Origin: Bisbaumannia pacifica | GTDB lineage: Bacteria > Pseudomonadota > Gammaproteobacteria > Pseudomonadales > Halomonadaceae | NCBI RefSeq assembly: GCF_007989625.1 | Contig: NZ_BJUK01000006.1 | Span: 62,001-126,000, forward strand | Length of the DNA: 64,000 bases | Reading direction: 5' to 3' | Part shown: piece by piece, positions 24,883 through 36,681 of the stretch | How positions within the stretch are numbered: position 1 is the first letter of the stretch | How the letters are laid out: the number at the start of each line of letters is the position of its first letter | Program-made: the position numbers and the translations under genes | The notes under the pieces: model-generated | Seen by the model: the letters and a program-made list of their open reading frames with translations, nothing else | The model's database searches: none | Told to the model about the DNA's origin: nothing

Positions 24883-25500
24883 ATGGCCAAAGACCCGCAG
24901 ACCCCACTGGACGAGGAACTGATGCGCCAGGAACGGGAGGCCGAAGCGCAGCCCGTGGAGGGCGAGGTGGAGTCCGCCGCCGAGGCGGTCGAGCAAGCCG
25001 AGAGCCAGGGCGAGCCCAGCGACAACCCCGAGGCCGAGGTGCTGGCGGCCCGGGTCGAGGAGCTGGAGCAGGGCCTGGCCGAGGCCAAGGATCAGGCCCT
25101 GCGTGCCGCCGCCGAGGCCCAGAACGTGCGCCGCCGTGCCGAGCAGGAGGCGGAGAAGGCGCGTAAGTTCGCCCTGGAGAAGTTCGTCAAGGAGCTGCTG
25201 CCGGTGGTGGACAGCCTGGAGAAGGCCCTGGAGGCCATGGACGAGGAGGCCAGCGAGGCTCACCGCGAAGGGGTGGCCATGACCCTGAAGATGCAGCGCG
25301 ATGTGCTGACCAAGTTCGGCGTCGAGATGGTGGAGCCCGCCGGCGAGCCTTTCGATCCACAGGTGCACGAGGCCATGGCCATGGTGCCCAACCCCGAGTT
25401 GGAGCCCAACACCGTCATGGACGTGATGCAGAAGGGCTATCTGCTCAACGGGCGCCTGGTGCGCCCGGCCATGGTGGTGGTCAGCCAGTCCGTCGGTTGA
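24883..25500 (+). CDS. grpE: Nucleotide exchange factor GrpE
   Basis: 205 aa from the ATG at 24883, with AGGAG 6 nt upstream. An acidic N-terminal tail and long coiled coil (about 45-90, [20 protein letters not shown]) precede the dimer/beta-wing domain. Family motifs are [20 protein letters not shown] and [20 protein letters not shown]. It releases ADP from DnaK. It is first gene of the grpE-dnaK-dnaJ unit, downstream of a sigma-32 promoter. The longer upstream open frame crosses the promoter and is not coding. Confidence 0.96.
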   Translation: MAKDPQTPLDEELMRQEREAEAQPVEGEVESAAEAVEQAESQGEPSDNPEAEVLAARVEELEQGLAEAKDQALRAAAEAQNVRRRAEQEAEKARKFALEKFVKELLPVVDSLEKALEAMDEEASEAHREGVAMTLKMQRDVLTKFGVEMVEPAGEPFDPQVHEAMAMVPNPELEPNTVMDVMQKGYLLNGRLVRPAMVVVSQSVG

Positions 25501-25514
25501 GCCGCAAGAGGGGG

Positions 25515-25543
25515 CTTGAAAAGCCGTAAGGCCTCCCCCACAT
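25515..25543 (+). promoter_or_regulatory. Second sigma-32 promoter, before dnaK
   Basis: CTTGAAA (25515-25521) and CCCCACAT (25536-25543) are 14 bp apart, again a good RpoH match, in the 110-bp gap between grpE and dnaK. Confidence 0.75.
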
Positions 25544-25610
25544 ACAGCACAACGCCGCGGCGAAGGCCGCAACGCACGAATTCAAGATCACGACTTTTCG
25601 AGGATTTCCT

Positions 25611-27542
<1,932 letters not shown>

Positions 27543-27568
27543 ACCACGACATCGGCATCAAGGATGAC

Positions 27569-27601
27569 ACCAGCGCGGGGGCCTGACTCCCGCGTTGGTG
27601 T
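27569..27601 (+). other. dnaK-dnaJ intergenic hairpin
   Basis: A 12-bp stem with one G-T pair (27569-27580 with 27590-27601) and a 9-nt loop is followed by TTTCC. It may act as a partial terminator that lowers dnaJ relative to dnaK. Confidence 0.55.
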
Positions 27602-27634
27602 TTCCGCGGTGCCGCGACGGAGGCGGACAGACCG

Positions 27635-28783
27635 ATGTCCAAACGCGATTATTATGAGGTGCTGGGCGTAGAGCGCGGTGCCGACCAGAAAGAGATCAAG
27701 AAGGCCTACCGACGCCTGGCCCAGAAGTATCACCCCGACCGTAACCCGGACGACGATACCTCGGCGGAGAAGTTTCGCGAGGTCTCCGAGGCCTACGAGG
27801 TGCTGGCCGACGGCGAGAAGCGCGCCGCCTATGACCAGTTCGGTCATGCCGGCGTCGACGGCCAGGCCGGCGGCTTCGGCGGCGGTGGCTTCGGTGGCGC
27901 CGGGGCCGGCGGCTTCAGCGATATCTTCGGCGATGTGTTCGGCGATATCTTCGGTGGCGGCGGTGGTGGCCGGCGTAACCCCAACGCCCCCCAGCGCGGC
28001 AGCGACCTGCGCTACAACCTGGAGCTCGACCTGGAAGATGCCGTCACCGGCACCAGCGTCGATATCCGCGTGCCGCGCCATGTGGAGTGCGAGCGCTGTG
28101 ACGGCGAGGGCGCCGAGCCCGGCTCCACCAAGGAGACCTGCCCCACCTGTAACGGTCATGGCCAGGTGCGCATGCAGCAGGGCTTCTTCGCCGTGCAGCA
28201 GACCTGCCCGACCTGTCACGGCAGCGGTCAGCACATCAAGGTGCCCTGCCACAAGTGCCACGGCGAGGGCCGGGTGCGCGAGACCCGCACCCTGTCGGTG
28301 AAGATTCCCGCGGGGGTCGATACCGGCGACCGCATTCGCCTGAACGGCGAGGGCGAGAGTGGCGTCAACGGCGGCCCCCCCGGGGACCTCTACGTCCAGG
28401 TGGCCATCAAGCCGCACCCGATCTTCCAGCGCGACGGTCGCCACCTGCAGTGCGAGGTGCCGATCAACTTCGTCGACGCGGCGTTGGGCGGCGAACTGGA
28501 GGTGCCGACCCTGGACGGCCGGGTCAAGCTGAAGATTCCCGCCGAGACCCAGACCGGCAAGCTGTTCCGCCTCAAGGGCAAGGGCGTCAAGCCGGTGCGC
28601 GGCGGCCCCGCCGGCGACCTGCTGTGCCGAGTGGTACTGGAGACCCCGATCAGCCTCTCCGAGGAGCAGAAGGAGCTGCTGCGCAAGTTCCAGGAGAGCC
28701 TCGGCGAATCCAATAGCCACTCGCCGCGCAAGAAGAGCTTCTTCGACGGCGTGAAGAAGTTCTTCGAGGATATGAAGCCCTAA
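27635..28783 (+). CDS. dnaJ: Co-chaperone DnaJ (Hsp40)
   Basis: 382 aa, full class-A layout. The J domain has HPD at residues 33-35 ([11 protein letters not shown]), followed by a Gly/Phe-rich linker (about 75-110). Four CxxCxGxG zinc motifs follow ([32 protein letters not shown]). The C-terminal substrate domains carry [19 protein letters not shown]. It stimulates DnaK ATPase and delivers clients. Last gene of the heat-shock unit, with a hairpin terminator downstream. Confidence 0.98.
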   Translation: MSKRDYYEVLGVERGADQKEIKKAYRRLAQKYHPDRNPDDDTSAEKFREVSEAYEVLADGEKRAAYDQFGHAGVDGQAGGFGGGGFGGAGAGGFSDIFGDVFGDIFGGGGGGRRNPNAPQRGSDLRYNLELDLEDAVTGTSVDIRVPRHVECERCDGEGAEPGSTKETCPTCNGHGQVRMQQGFFAVQQTCPTCHGSGQHIKVPCHKCHGEGRVRETRTLSVKIPAGVDTGDRIRLNGEGESGVNGGPPGDLYVQVAIKPHPIFQRDGRHLQCEVPINFVDAALGGELEVPTLDGRVKLKIPAETQTGKLFRLKGKGVKPVRGGPAGDLLCRVVLETPISLSEEQKELLRKFQESLGESNSHSPRKKSFFDGVKKFFEDMKP

Positions 28784-28808
28784 GCGGCCTCCTCCCTCGA
28801 CGAGCCCA

Positions 28809-28842
28809 CCAGGCCCCGGTATCCCCAGATACCGGGGCCTGG
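28809..28842. terminator. Terminator between dnaJ and the HNH gene
   Basis: A perfect 14-bp stem (28809-28822 with 28829-28842) with a 6-nt loop, followed by CCGTTTC. It lies between convergent genes. Confidence 0.7.
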
Positions 28843-28855
28843 CCGTTTCGGGGCG

Positions 28856-29833
28856 TCAACTCAGCAAGCGTTCCAGGCGCCAGGCCAGCGCCTCGCGGCA
28901 GGGCTGGCGGTCGGGATCCCTGGGCAGCACCAGCGGGTGGTCGTCCAGGTCGCAGAGCCAGCGATTATCGCTATTCAGCGTGTCGATACCGGGGCTGACG
29001 TGCCAGCGATGGTCCGGTCCCGGGGCGATCAACTGGTTGTCCATGGCCCAGTGCAGGTTGGGCGTCAGGGCGATGCCGTTGGTCGGTCGATCGTCCTGGC
29101 TCTCGGCGAAGGGGATCAGGTGGGCGGCCTCCACCAGGTAGCGATAGTCCGGTGTGATATAGCGCAGGCGGCTTGCTGCGCAGCGGTAGTCGTAGGCCTC
29201 CAGCACCAAGGAGCGAAAGGCGGCGGAGCGGGCATAGGTCTGGCTTTGTTCTTTCACACTGCCTTTCAGTCGCTCGGGATGCCGCTCATAGTTGCCGCTT
29301 TCCAGTGCCGTGGTCAGGTAGGTGTGCAGTGCCTGGTAGGCTTTCGGGGCGGCGGAGAAGTAACGAGATACCAGCAGGGCGCACGCCTCTCGCGAGACAG
29401 GTTCACTCCGGAGGGCCTCGAAGAGGGTGGCGTCCAGTCGGGCACTGGTAAAGCGCTCCCGAAGCTTCCTGAGGGACTTGGGCTGGCCGAGTTGTGGCTC
29501 CACGGCGCTCAGGCTGTCCGTGAACTCCGGCGACCAGAGGGGGCCCGATGGGCCCTGGTCATTTCTCAGATGCCAGAGGGGAAGCTGGGGGTTGGCGGAC
29601 GACCTGTTCCCGGTGGCTGCTTCATAAAGGTCGTGATAGCGGGCGATCAGCCGGTCATCGATGGTGACCCGGGGAGAGGCGATATGCCCCGCCTGGATTT
29701 CGCAGATGATCGCCAGCAAGAGGCAGGGCTTGTTGGGGGCCGGCACTCCCTTGCTATGCCCGACCCTGAGCCTGCCCAGGCACTCCAAGGATGCATTCAC
29801 GTCGTCTTCCTTTATCGCCTTTTGTGAATTCAA
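28856..29833 (-). CDS. HNH endonuclease with N-terminal ScoMcrA-like DNA-binding domain (putative modification-dependent nuclease)
   Basis: 325 aa. The C-terminal HNH_2-type nuclease core has EAAHLIPFAESQDDRP and NGIALTPNLHWAMDNQLI, including the His, Asn and His positions. The N-terminal part (NKPCLLLAIICEIQAGHIAS, then NPQLPLWHLRNDQGP) resembles the sulfur-DNA-binding head domain of ScoMcrA-type restriction enzymes; that likeness is from memory and uncertain. Such proteins cut DNA bearing phosphorothioate or modified bases. It stands alone between the heat-shock unit and a TRAP operon, with no methyltransferase or dnd genes beside it, so a solitary defence gene is the likely reading. Confidence 0.72.
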   Translation of the reverse strand: MNSQKAIKEDDVNASLECLGRLRVGHSKGVPAPNKPCLLLAIICEIQAGHIASPRVTIDDRLIARYHDLYEAATGNRSSANPQLPLWHLRNDQGPSGPLWSPEFTDSLSAVEPQLGQPKSLRKLRERFTSARLDATLFEALRSEPVSREACALLVSRYFSAAPKAYQALHTYLTTALESGNYERHPERLKGSVKEQSQTYARSAAFRSLVLEAYDYRCAASRLRYITPDYRYLVEAAHLIPFAESQDDRPTNGIALTPNLHWAMDNQLIAPGPDHRWHVSPGIDTLNSDNRWLCDLDDHPLVLPRDPDRQPCREALAWRLERLLS

Positions 29834-29875
29834 GCCCAGCCTAGCATGGCGGCCCCTGAGTGGCTCCGCAGAGAC

Positions 29876-29900
29876 AAAAAAGCCCCCTCTGGAGAGGGGG
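29876..29900 (-). terminator. Intrinsic terminator of the TRAP operon
   Basis: On the minus strand a CCCCCTC/GAGGGGG stem with a 4-nt loop is followed by C and six T residues, 40 bp after the dctM stop. Confidence 0.85.
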
Positions 29901-29939
29901 CGGAAAGCGCAGCAGGTTGTGCCGGGTGGCGTGGCGGGG

Positions 29940-31259
29940 CTAGAAGAGCAGCTCCGGCAGCCACAGGGCGATGCTCGGGAAGATGATGATCAGCGCCAGG
30001 CCGAGGATCTGCAGGCCCACGAAGGGCAGGGCCGAGCGATAGATATCGGTGATGGTGATCGACTTGGGCGCCACCGAGCGCATGTAGAAGAGGTTGTAGC
30101 CGAAGGGTGGCGTTAGGTAGGCGGACTGCATGCTGAGGATAAACAGCACCGCGAACCAGGTGGTGTCGAAGCCCAGTTCCCGCACGATGGGCACATAGAG
30201 GGGGATGGTGATAAAGAGGATGGCGAAGTCATCCAGGAACATCCCCAGCACGAAGAAGCTCAGCACCATGACGATGATCACCGTATAGGGCGACAGGGCG
30301 AAGTCCTCGATGATCTCGCTGAGGATCATCCCGGCGCCCAGGCCCATGTAGATTCGGCTGAAGAAGACCGCGGCAATCGCGATCCACAGCAGCATGCCGG
30401 TGATCTTGGTGGTATTGAGCATCACGTAGCGCAGCAGCCCCCAGTTGAGCTTACCGCGCAGGGCGGCGATCAGCAGGGCGCCACCGGCACCCACGGCGGA
30501 GGCCTCGGAGGGGGAGGTGACGCCGCCGATGATGCAGCCCAGCACGGCGAAGACCAGCAGGCCCGGGGCGATCACATGGCGCAGCGACTTGAGCTTCTCC
30601 AGGGGCGTGAAGCGCTCTTCCTTCGGCGCCGCCGGGCCCAGTTCCGGGTTGATTCGGCAGCGGATCAGGATATAGGCCATGTAGATGCCCGCCAGCATCA
30701 GCCCCGGCATCAGGCCGGCGGTGAACAGCTTGCCCACCGACTCCCGGGCCAGGAAGGCGTAGACGATCATCAGCACGCTGGGCGGAATCAGAAAGCCCAG
30801 GGCGCCGCCGGCCATGATGGTGCCAGTGACCAGGCGCTTGTGATAGCCACGCTTGAGCATGGCGGGCAAGGCGATGATGCCCAGGCTGACCGTGGCGGCA
30901 CCGGAGACGCCGGCCATGGCGGCGATCAGTGCGCAGATCAGCACCGTGCCCACGCCCAGGCCGCCGGGTAGGCTGCCCATCAGCTTATGGATCATCTCGA
31001 AGAGATCATCGGTGATCCCCGAGCGCTCCAGCACCAGGCCCATGAAGATAAACAGCGGCAGTGAGACGAGCAGGAAGTTGTCCATCGCGCTGAAGGCCGA
31101 GGCCAGCAGCAGATCCAGCCCGCCGGGCCCGAACATCAGGTAGGCGCTGCCCATGCCGGAAATCATCAGCGCCCATGCCAGGGGGGCGCCCATTGCCATC
31201 AACACCAGCATGGAGAAGAACATGATGGCGGTAATCGTTAGGGGCTCGAAGCCAGCCAT
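29940..31259 (-). CDS. dctM: TRAP transporter large permease subunit DctM
   Basis: 439 aa with about 12-13 hydrophobic segments. DctM landmarks are LVLMAMGAPLAWALMISGMG, MDNFLLVSLPLFIFMGLVLE, AMAGVSGAATVSLGIIALPA and the AYLTPPFGYNLFYMRSVAP end motif. It forms the sodium-driven channel of a tripartite periplasmic-binding-protein-dependent importer. dctQ lies 89 bp upstream on the same strand. The substrate is set by DctP and is not readable from this subunit. Confidence 0.93.
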   Translation of the reverse strand: MAGFEPLTITAIMFFSMLVLMAMGAPLAWALMISGMGSAYLMFGPGGLDLLLASAFSAMDNFLLVSLPLFIFMGLVLERSGITDDLFEMIHKLMGSLPGGLGVGTVLICALIAAMAGVSGAATVSLGIIALPAMLKRGYHKRLVTGTIMAGGALGFLIPPSVLMIVYAFLARESVGKLFTAGLMPGLMLAGIYMAYILIRCRINPELGPAAPKEERFTPLEKLKSLRHVIAPGLLVFAVLGCIIGGVTSPSEASAVGAGGALLIAALRGKLNWGLLRYVMLNTTKITGMLLWIAIAAVFFSRIYMGLGAGMILSEIIEDFALSPYTVIIVMVLSFFVLGMFLDDFAILFITIPLYVPIVRELGFDTTWFAVLFILSMQSAYLTPPFGYNLFYMRSVAPKSITITDIYRSALPFVGLQILGLALIIIFPSIALWLPELLF

Positions 31260-31348
31260 AGGAAAGCCCTTTGCAAGACGGGCCCGAGTGGGGCCGTCGA
31301 ATGTGTTTCTATCCCTGTCGCGATGTGGGGGTCTCGACGAATCCGGCC

Positions 31349-31894
31349 TCAGGCCGTCTCGCTGGCCTCATCATCCCTGGGGTCGTCGTAGCGCACCCCG
31401 GCCACGCGTAGCGCGGCACGCACCAGCTCGGCCAGGCACTGCAGGATCAGCAGGCCGACGGCCAGCGGAATGGTGGCCTTGATCGGCCAGAGGGGCGGAC
31501 GCCAGAGGCTGCTGTTGGAGAATTCGCCGATGCTCCAGGAGTGGTAGGCGAAGTCCACCGCCATGCGGAAGAAGACCGTCAGTACCAGGATGCCCAGGGC
31601 GAAGACCACCAGATCGCAGAAGGCCTGAGCGCGCAACGGCAGCAATCGATAGACCACGTCGCTACGGACATGACCGTGATGGCGAAGGGTGTAGCTGCCC
31701 GCCAGGATGCTCAGCGCACCGAAGAACATGGTCGACAGTTCATGCCCCCAGATGGTGGGGGCATTGAGGATATAACGAGCCACGACTTCGTAGAGCAGTA
31801 CGCCGATGATGCCCAGCGTCAGCCAGGAAGTGGCCCTTCCGACCCAGTCGGAAAGGCCATCCTGCACCCTCAGATAGCGGGTGACTTTACTCAC
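31349..31894 (-). CDS. dctQ: TRAP transporter small permease subunit DctQ
   Basis: 181 aa, four membrane helices. DctQ motifs: WLTLGIIGVLLYEVVARYIL, APTIWGHELSTMFFGALSIL, and a histidine-rich GSYTLRHHGHVRSDVVYRLL segment typical of the family. GTG start at 31894 inside the dctP stop (8-nt overlap), so coupled to dctP. It bridges the binding protein and DctM. Confidence 0.92.
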   Translation of the reverse strand: MSKVTRYLRVQDGLSDWVGRATSWLTLGIIGVLLYEVVARYILNAPTIWGHELSTMFFGALSILAGSYTLRHHGHVRSDVVYRLLPLRAQAFCDLVVFALGILVLTVFFRMAVDFAYHSWSIGEFSNSSLWRPPLWPIKATIPLAVGLLILQCLAELVRAALRVAGVRYDDPRDDEASETA

Positions 31895-32906
31895 TCAGGC
31901 GTCCTTGCTCGATGGCGTTGTTGATCAGGATATCGATGGCTTGGGCGTGGCGCTCGCCCTTCTCGGCTTCGGCTTCCCAGATCGGCAGGGCGGCCTCGGC
32001 GAGGCGGTTGGAGTCTTCCTGCGGCAGCACGGCGAATTCGAACAGCTCACCCTCGTCGATGATGCGCTGGTTGCCCTCTTCCAGCCACTGGTGCACGTCC
32101 AGCAGGTACTGATCGATGGCGTCGGTGAGGATCTGCTGCTGCTCCTCGTCGAGGCGCTCCCAGGTGTTGGGGTTGATCAGGGCGTTCTCGGTCCAGCCCG
32201 GGTTGAGCAGGTTGAGGTCGGTGTAGTGGCCGGCCACTTCATGCAGCTTGAGCTGCTCGTATTCCACCGGGCCGCCGTAGACGGCGCCGTCGATCACCCC
32301 GGTGGAGAGGGCCACGTAGAGCTCCTGGCCGGGCAGGAAGACGGTGGGAATATCGAACGGCTCCAGCACCGCGGCGATGGAGCTGGTGGCGCGGATGCGC
32401 ATGGACTGCAGGTCTTCCAGGCTGGTCACCGGCTCGCGGGTCACCAGGCCGTAGTCGCTGCCGAAGCCGCGGCCGATCAGCTTGACCCCGCGCTCCTCGT
32501 AGGCGGCGGCGACCAGCTCCTCGAGGCCCTGATTCTCGAAGATATCGCGGGCTTCTTCGACGTTGACCCAGGCGCCCGGCAGGCCACCCTCGATGGTGCC
32601 GATGCTCACGGCGCCCGGCCAGTAGCTGCCCACGCCATGGGCGATATCGATGGTGCCGCGGGACACCGCATCGACGAACTGGTCGCTGTCGACGAGCTCG
32701 CCGGCACGGAAGAACTGGATGCGGATGGAGCCGTCGCTGGCCTCATTGACCCGGTCGCGCAGGTCGCGGGCGATGTCGTCGACCTCGGTGCCGTAAAAAG
32801 TGTGCATGCGCAGGCGCACGGTGTCGGCATGGACGGTGTGGCTGGCGACGATGGAGGCGGCCAGGGAGGTGGCCAGGGCGCCTTTGACGAAAGTGGAGAG
32901 CTTCAT
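31887..32906 (-). CDS. dctP: TRAP transporter solute-binding protein DctP
   Basis: 339 aa from the ATG at 32906, which has a GAGG site and gives a clear signal peptide (MKLSTFVKGALATSLAAS..., cleaved after VHA). Longer in-frame starts lack this. The DctP fold appears as VRLRMHTFYGTEVDDIARDL and QSMRIRATSSIAAVLEPFDI, with the family arginine in MRIRA, and LYVALSTGVIDGAVYGGPVE. These bind carboxylates in most members. Order dctP-dctQ-dctM on one strand. The ligand is unknown; the divergent amino-acid dehydrogenase hints at an amino or imino acid. Confidence 0.92.
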   Translation of the reverse strand: MKLSTFVKGALATSLAASIVASHTVHADTVRLRMHTFYGTEVDDIARDLRDRVNEASDGSIRIQFFRAGELVDSDQFVDAVSRGTIDIAHGVGSYWPGAVSIGTIEGGLPGAWVNVEEARDIFENQGLEELVAAAYEERGVKLIGRGFGSDYGLVTREPVTSLEDLQSMRIRATSSIAAVLEPFDIPTVFLPGQELYVALSTGVIDGAVYGGPVEYEQLKLHEVAGHYTDLNLLNPGWTENALINPNTWERLDEEQQQILTDAIDQYLLDVHQWLEEGNQRIIDEGELFEFAVLPQEDSNRLAEAALPIWEAEAEKGERHAQAIDILINNAIEQGRLSE

Positions 32907-33311
32907 GGGACCTCGTTGCGATGCAGTTATGGAGTTATAGATTGTCATCGATGGTCGGTGTGGCCCCGACCTGTCAGACTGCGCTTTGAGTAAATCACAC
33001 GGGTGATGAATATTCCATACGCATCCCTTCAACGTTAGGATAATGTCTACATTTTTTAATGTTTGTTGCCTAACTAGCTTTTTGTCAAAATCTTCGCCCT
33101 GATTGCATCGATGCGCCACGCTGGCGAGGCCGCATTGTCTGCCGGCGGGAGGCTGACTAGAGTGAAGGCACCGCGCCGCTCGCTCCCCAACACCTATTCA
33201 GCGTAGCCTCGGTGACGCGAAAGGCCACGTCGGGGTGGGAGTCCCGGCGTACTCCGTTTTTCCGGCCGGGGGCGATGCGCCCCGGCCCCTGCCCAGCAAG
33301 GAACCGCAGGC
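32907..33311. promoter_or_regulatory. 405-bp divergent control region of dctPQM and the DadA-like gene
   Basis: The middle (about 32980-33100) is distinctly AT-rich. AATGT/ACATT/AATGT half-sites lie at 33042-33046, 33049-33053 and 33058-33062. A minus-strand TTGACA is at 33083-33088, without a good -10. A perfect palindrome GCATCGATGC lies at 33105-33114. A GC hairpin (33264-33271 with 33280-33287) sits just upstream of the DadA-like ribosome site and might affect its translation. No gene was recognised. Confidence 0.4.
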
Positions 33312-34565
33312 ATGACTCGCGAGACTCTGGTCCTGGGTGCCGGTATGGTCGGCACCTCCATCGCTTATCACCTGGCCCGGCGCGGCCGCTCGGTGACCCT
33401 GGTCGATCGCCGGGCGCCGGGGGAGGAGACCTCCTTCGGCAATGCCGGCATTATTCAGCGGGAGGCGGTCTTTCCCCATGCCTTTCCCCGCGACCTGGGC
33501 ACCCTGCTGCGGGTGCTGCCCAATCGCAGCATCGACATTCGTTACCGCCTCAAGGGCATGGCCGCCGCCGCCGGGCCGCTCTTCCAGTACTGGCGGCGCT
33601 CGGCGCCGGCCAGCTATCGGCAGATCGTCCCGGAATACGCCTCCCTGATCATGCGCTCCACCGAAGAGCACCAGCGCCTGATCGACGCCGCCGGCGCCGA
33701 GGCCCTGATCAGTCGCAAGGGCTGGTTCGACGCCTTCCGCAGCCAGAAGCACCTGGAAGCCTTCGCCGGCGAGGCCGAGGAGGCCGCCCGGCGTTTCGGC
33801 GTCGGCTATCGCTCCCTGACGCCTGCCGAGCTCAAGGCCCAGGAGCCCGACCTGGCCGCCGAGGCCTTCGTCGGCGCCATCGAGTGGACCAATAGCTGGA
33901 CGGTGCTCGATCCCGGTGGCCTGGTGCGGGCCTATGCCGGGGCCTTCGAGGCCGCCGGTGGGCGCTTCCAGCGCGGCGAGGTGCGCCAGGTGGTGCGTAC
34001 CGCCAGCGGCTGGCGCCTGGACCTGGCCGACGGCAGCCTGGAGGCGCAGGAGCTGGTGCTGGCGGCGGGCCCCTGGAGCGGCGACTGGCTTCAACAGCTC
34101 GGCTATCGCCTGCCGCTATTCCCCAAGCGCGGCTATCACATGCACTACGCCGGCGAGGGCGAGGCGCGCCTGAATCACTGGCTGATGGATTTCGATGCCG
34201 GCTACCTGCTGGCGCCGATGCGCGCCGGGGTGCGCCTCACCACCGGTGCCGAGTTGACCACCCGGGACGCGCCGGCGCGCCATGAGCAGCTGGCCGCGGC
34301 GGAGAAGGTGGCGCGTCGGCTCTTCCCCCTGGGGCCCCGCCAGGACGCCGCCCCCTGGGTGGGCAATCGCCCCTGCATGCCGGATATGAAGCCGGTGATT
34401 GGCCCGGCCCCCCGTCACAAGGGGCTCTGGTTCGCCTTCGGTCATGGTCACCAGGGCTTTACCCTGGGCCCCGTCACCGGGCGCCTGATGGGTGAGATGA
34501 TGGATGGCGAGGAGACCGCGGTGCCCATGGCACCGTTCCGGGCCGAGCGTTTCGCCGGGGTCTGA
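33312..34565 (+). CDS. FAD-dependent D-amino-acid-dehydrogenase-like oxidoreductase (DAO/DadA family)
   Basis: 417 aa. The FAD-binding Rossmann motif is at the start: LVLGAGMVGTSIAYHLARRG. Then come SFGNAGIIQREAVFPHAFP and the C-terminal flavin motifs GNRPCMPDMKPVIGPAPRHK and GHGHQGFTLGPVTGRLMGEM, typical of DadA. Such enzymes oxidise D-amino acids or related imino acids and pass electrons to the respiratory chain. The start is ATG 33312 with an AAGGAACC site. It is divergent from a TRAP importer and could process the imported compound; the substrate is unproven. Confidence 0.85.
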   Translation: MTRETLVLGAGMVGTSIAYHLARRGRSVTLVDRRAPGEETSFGNAGIIQREAVFPHAFPRDLGTLLRVLPNRSIDIRYRLKGMAAAAGPLFQYWRRSAPASYRQIVPEYASLIMRSTEEHQRLIDAAGAEALISRKGWFDAFRSQKHLEAFAGEAEEAARRFGVGYRSLTPAELKAQEPDLAAEAFVGAIEWTNSWTVLDPGGLVRAYAGAFEAAGGRFQRGEVRQVVRTASGWRLDLADGSLEAQELVLAAGPWSGDWLQQLGYRLPLFPKRGYHMHYAGEGEARLNHWLMDFDAGYLLAPMRAGVRLTTGAELTTRDAPARHEQLAAAEKVARRLFPLGPRQDAAPWVGNRPCMPDMKPVIGPAPRHKGLWFAFGHGHQGFTLGPVTGRLMGEMMDGEETAVPMAPFRAERFAGV

Positions 34566-34636
34566 GTGGCGGGGGTGGCGTCCCGGCTGGCCGCGCCTTA
34601 GTCTAGAGGCGTTGAGTCCACCGCCAGGAGGCCGCC

Positions 34637-34918
34637 ATGCCCATTTCCCGCGCCGTGATCGCCACCGACTCCGGGGCCCGCTTGATCCATCGCCTGTGCA
34701 AGCACTGGGCCCACAAGCTCGAGGTCGAGCAGGAGGAGAACCAGGGGCGAGTCGCCTTCGAGGAGGGGGTCTGCCTGATGCGCGCCGATGATGCGGCCAT
34801 GACCGTGGCCATCGAGGCCCTGGACGAAGAGGCACTGGATCGCCTGGAGGGCGTGGTCAGCAGTCATCTCGACCGCATGGCCGGCAAGGAGCCGCTGGAT
34901 ATCGTTTGGGAGAACTGA
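34637..34918 (+). CDS. DUF2218 family protein
   Basis: 93 aa. Recognised from ATDSGARLIHRLCKHWAHKL, CLMRADDAA and LEGVVSSHLDRMAGKEPLDI, the DUF2218 pattern. Small soluble protein of unknown function; in other bacteria such genes are often found near iron/siderophore genes. The ATG has a CAGGAGG ribosome site. Its last bases overlap the proposed TTG start of the EamA gene. Confidence 0.85.
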   Translation: MPISRAVIATDSGARLIHRLCKHWAHKLEVEQEENQGRVAFEEGVCLMRADDAAMTVAIEALDEEALDRLEGVVSSHLDRMAGKEPLDIVWEN

Positions 34919-35808
34919 GTCGCGCCCACCTGGGCATGCTGCTCTGGGCCCTGCTGGTGGGGCTCTCCTTTCCGGTGGTGGGCTGGCTCGGTGCGCTGCC
35001 GCCCCTGCTGCTGACCGCCCTGCGTTTCGTGATCGCCTGTGCCGGCCTGATCTGGCTGGTGCGCGGCGAGGCGGCCTTCCTGCCCCGCGGTGGGCAGTGG
35101 TGGCTCTATGGCCTGCTGGGCGCCTGCCTGGCGGGCTTCTTCGGCGCGATGTTCTGGGCCGCCCACCACACCACGCCCCTGGCCATGGCCACCCTCTTCG
35201 TCAGCGTGCCCCTGCTCGCCTACCTGCTCGGCCTGCCGCTCGGCGTGGAGCGCCCGGGGTGGCGATTGCCGGCGATCCTGGCGCTGGGGGCCCTGGGCGC
35301 CCTCGGATTGGCCCTCGCCGAGGCCCGGGGGGCGCCCGCGGGGCTGGCCTTCGGGGCCGGCGAGGCGGTCTTCTTCCTGGGCTGCATCGCCTCGGCCTGC
35401 TATCCGGTGCTCAGCAAGTGGGGGCTGGCGCGGGGCTGGCTCCCCGCGTCGGCGGCAGTCCGTACCTTCTGGAGCCTGGCCTGCGGGGCCCTGCTGGTGG
35501 GGGTGGCGGGGCTGGCGCTGGAGCCGCCGTCCCGGCTGCTTGGCCTGGGCTGGCGGGATGCCCTGCTGATCGTCTACCTGGGGCTGGGCTCCAGCGCCCT
35601 GACCTTCTGGCTGCTGCAGCGGGCCACCGCCGTGCTGAGCCCGGCCAGCGTCACCGCCTACGGCTACCTGGTGCCCTTCGTCTCCATGCTGCTGCTCCTG
35701 GTGCAGGCGCCGTCACGCCTAGGCTTCGCCTGGCTGCCGGGCAGCCTGCTGGTGCTGCTGGCCATGGGGCTGCTGTTTCGCCAGGGGCGCCGGGAAGCGA
35801 GAGGCTGA
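34906..35808 (+). CDS. EamA/DMT-family transporter
   Basis: 300 aa, ten hydrophobic helices in two EamA repeats (about 5-130 and 145-295). Examples are LLLTALRFVIACAGLIWLVR and GLGSSALTFWLLQRATAVLS, the second carrying the typical repeat end. Members export or import metabolites; the substrate is unknown. The TTG at 34906 overlaps the DUF2218 stop; ATG 34936 is an alternative start that still keeps the first helix. Neither has a strong ribosome site. Confidence 0.82.
   Translation: MGELSRAHLGMLLWALLVGLSFPVVGWLGALPPLLLTALRFVIACAGLIWLVRGEAAFLPRGGQWWLYGLLGACLAGFFGAMFWAAHHTTPLAMATLFVSVPLLAYLLGLPLGVERPGWRLPAILALGALGALGLALAEARGAPAGLAFGAGEAVFFLGCIASACYPVLSKWGLARGWLPASAAVRTFWSLACGALLVGVAGLALEPPSRLLGLGWRDALLIVYLGLGSSALTFWLLQRATAVLSPASVTAYGYLVPFVSMLLLLVQAPSRLGFAWLPGSLLVLLAMGLLFRQGRREARG

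Positions 35809-36681
<873 letters not shown>

Noticed and set aside
28690-29940. Restriction-modification or dnd operon around the HNH gene
   Set aside because: No methyltransferase, specificity subunit or DNA sulfur-modification gene lies on either side.
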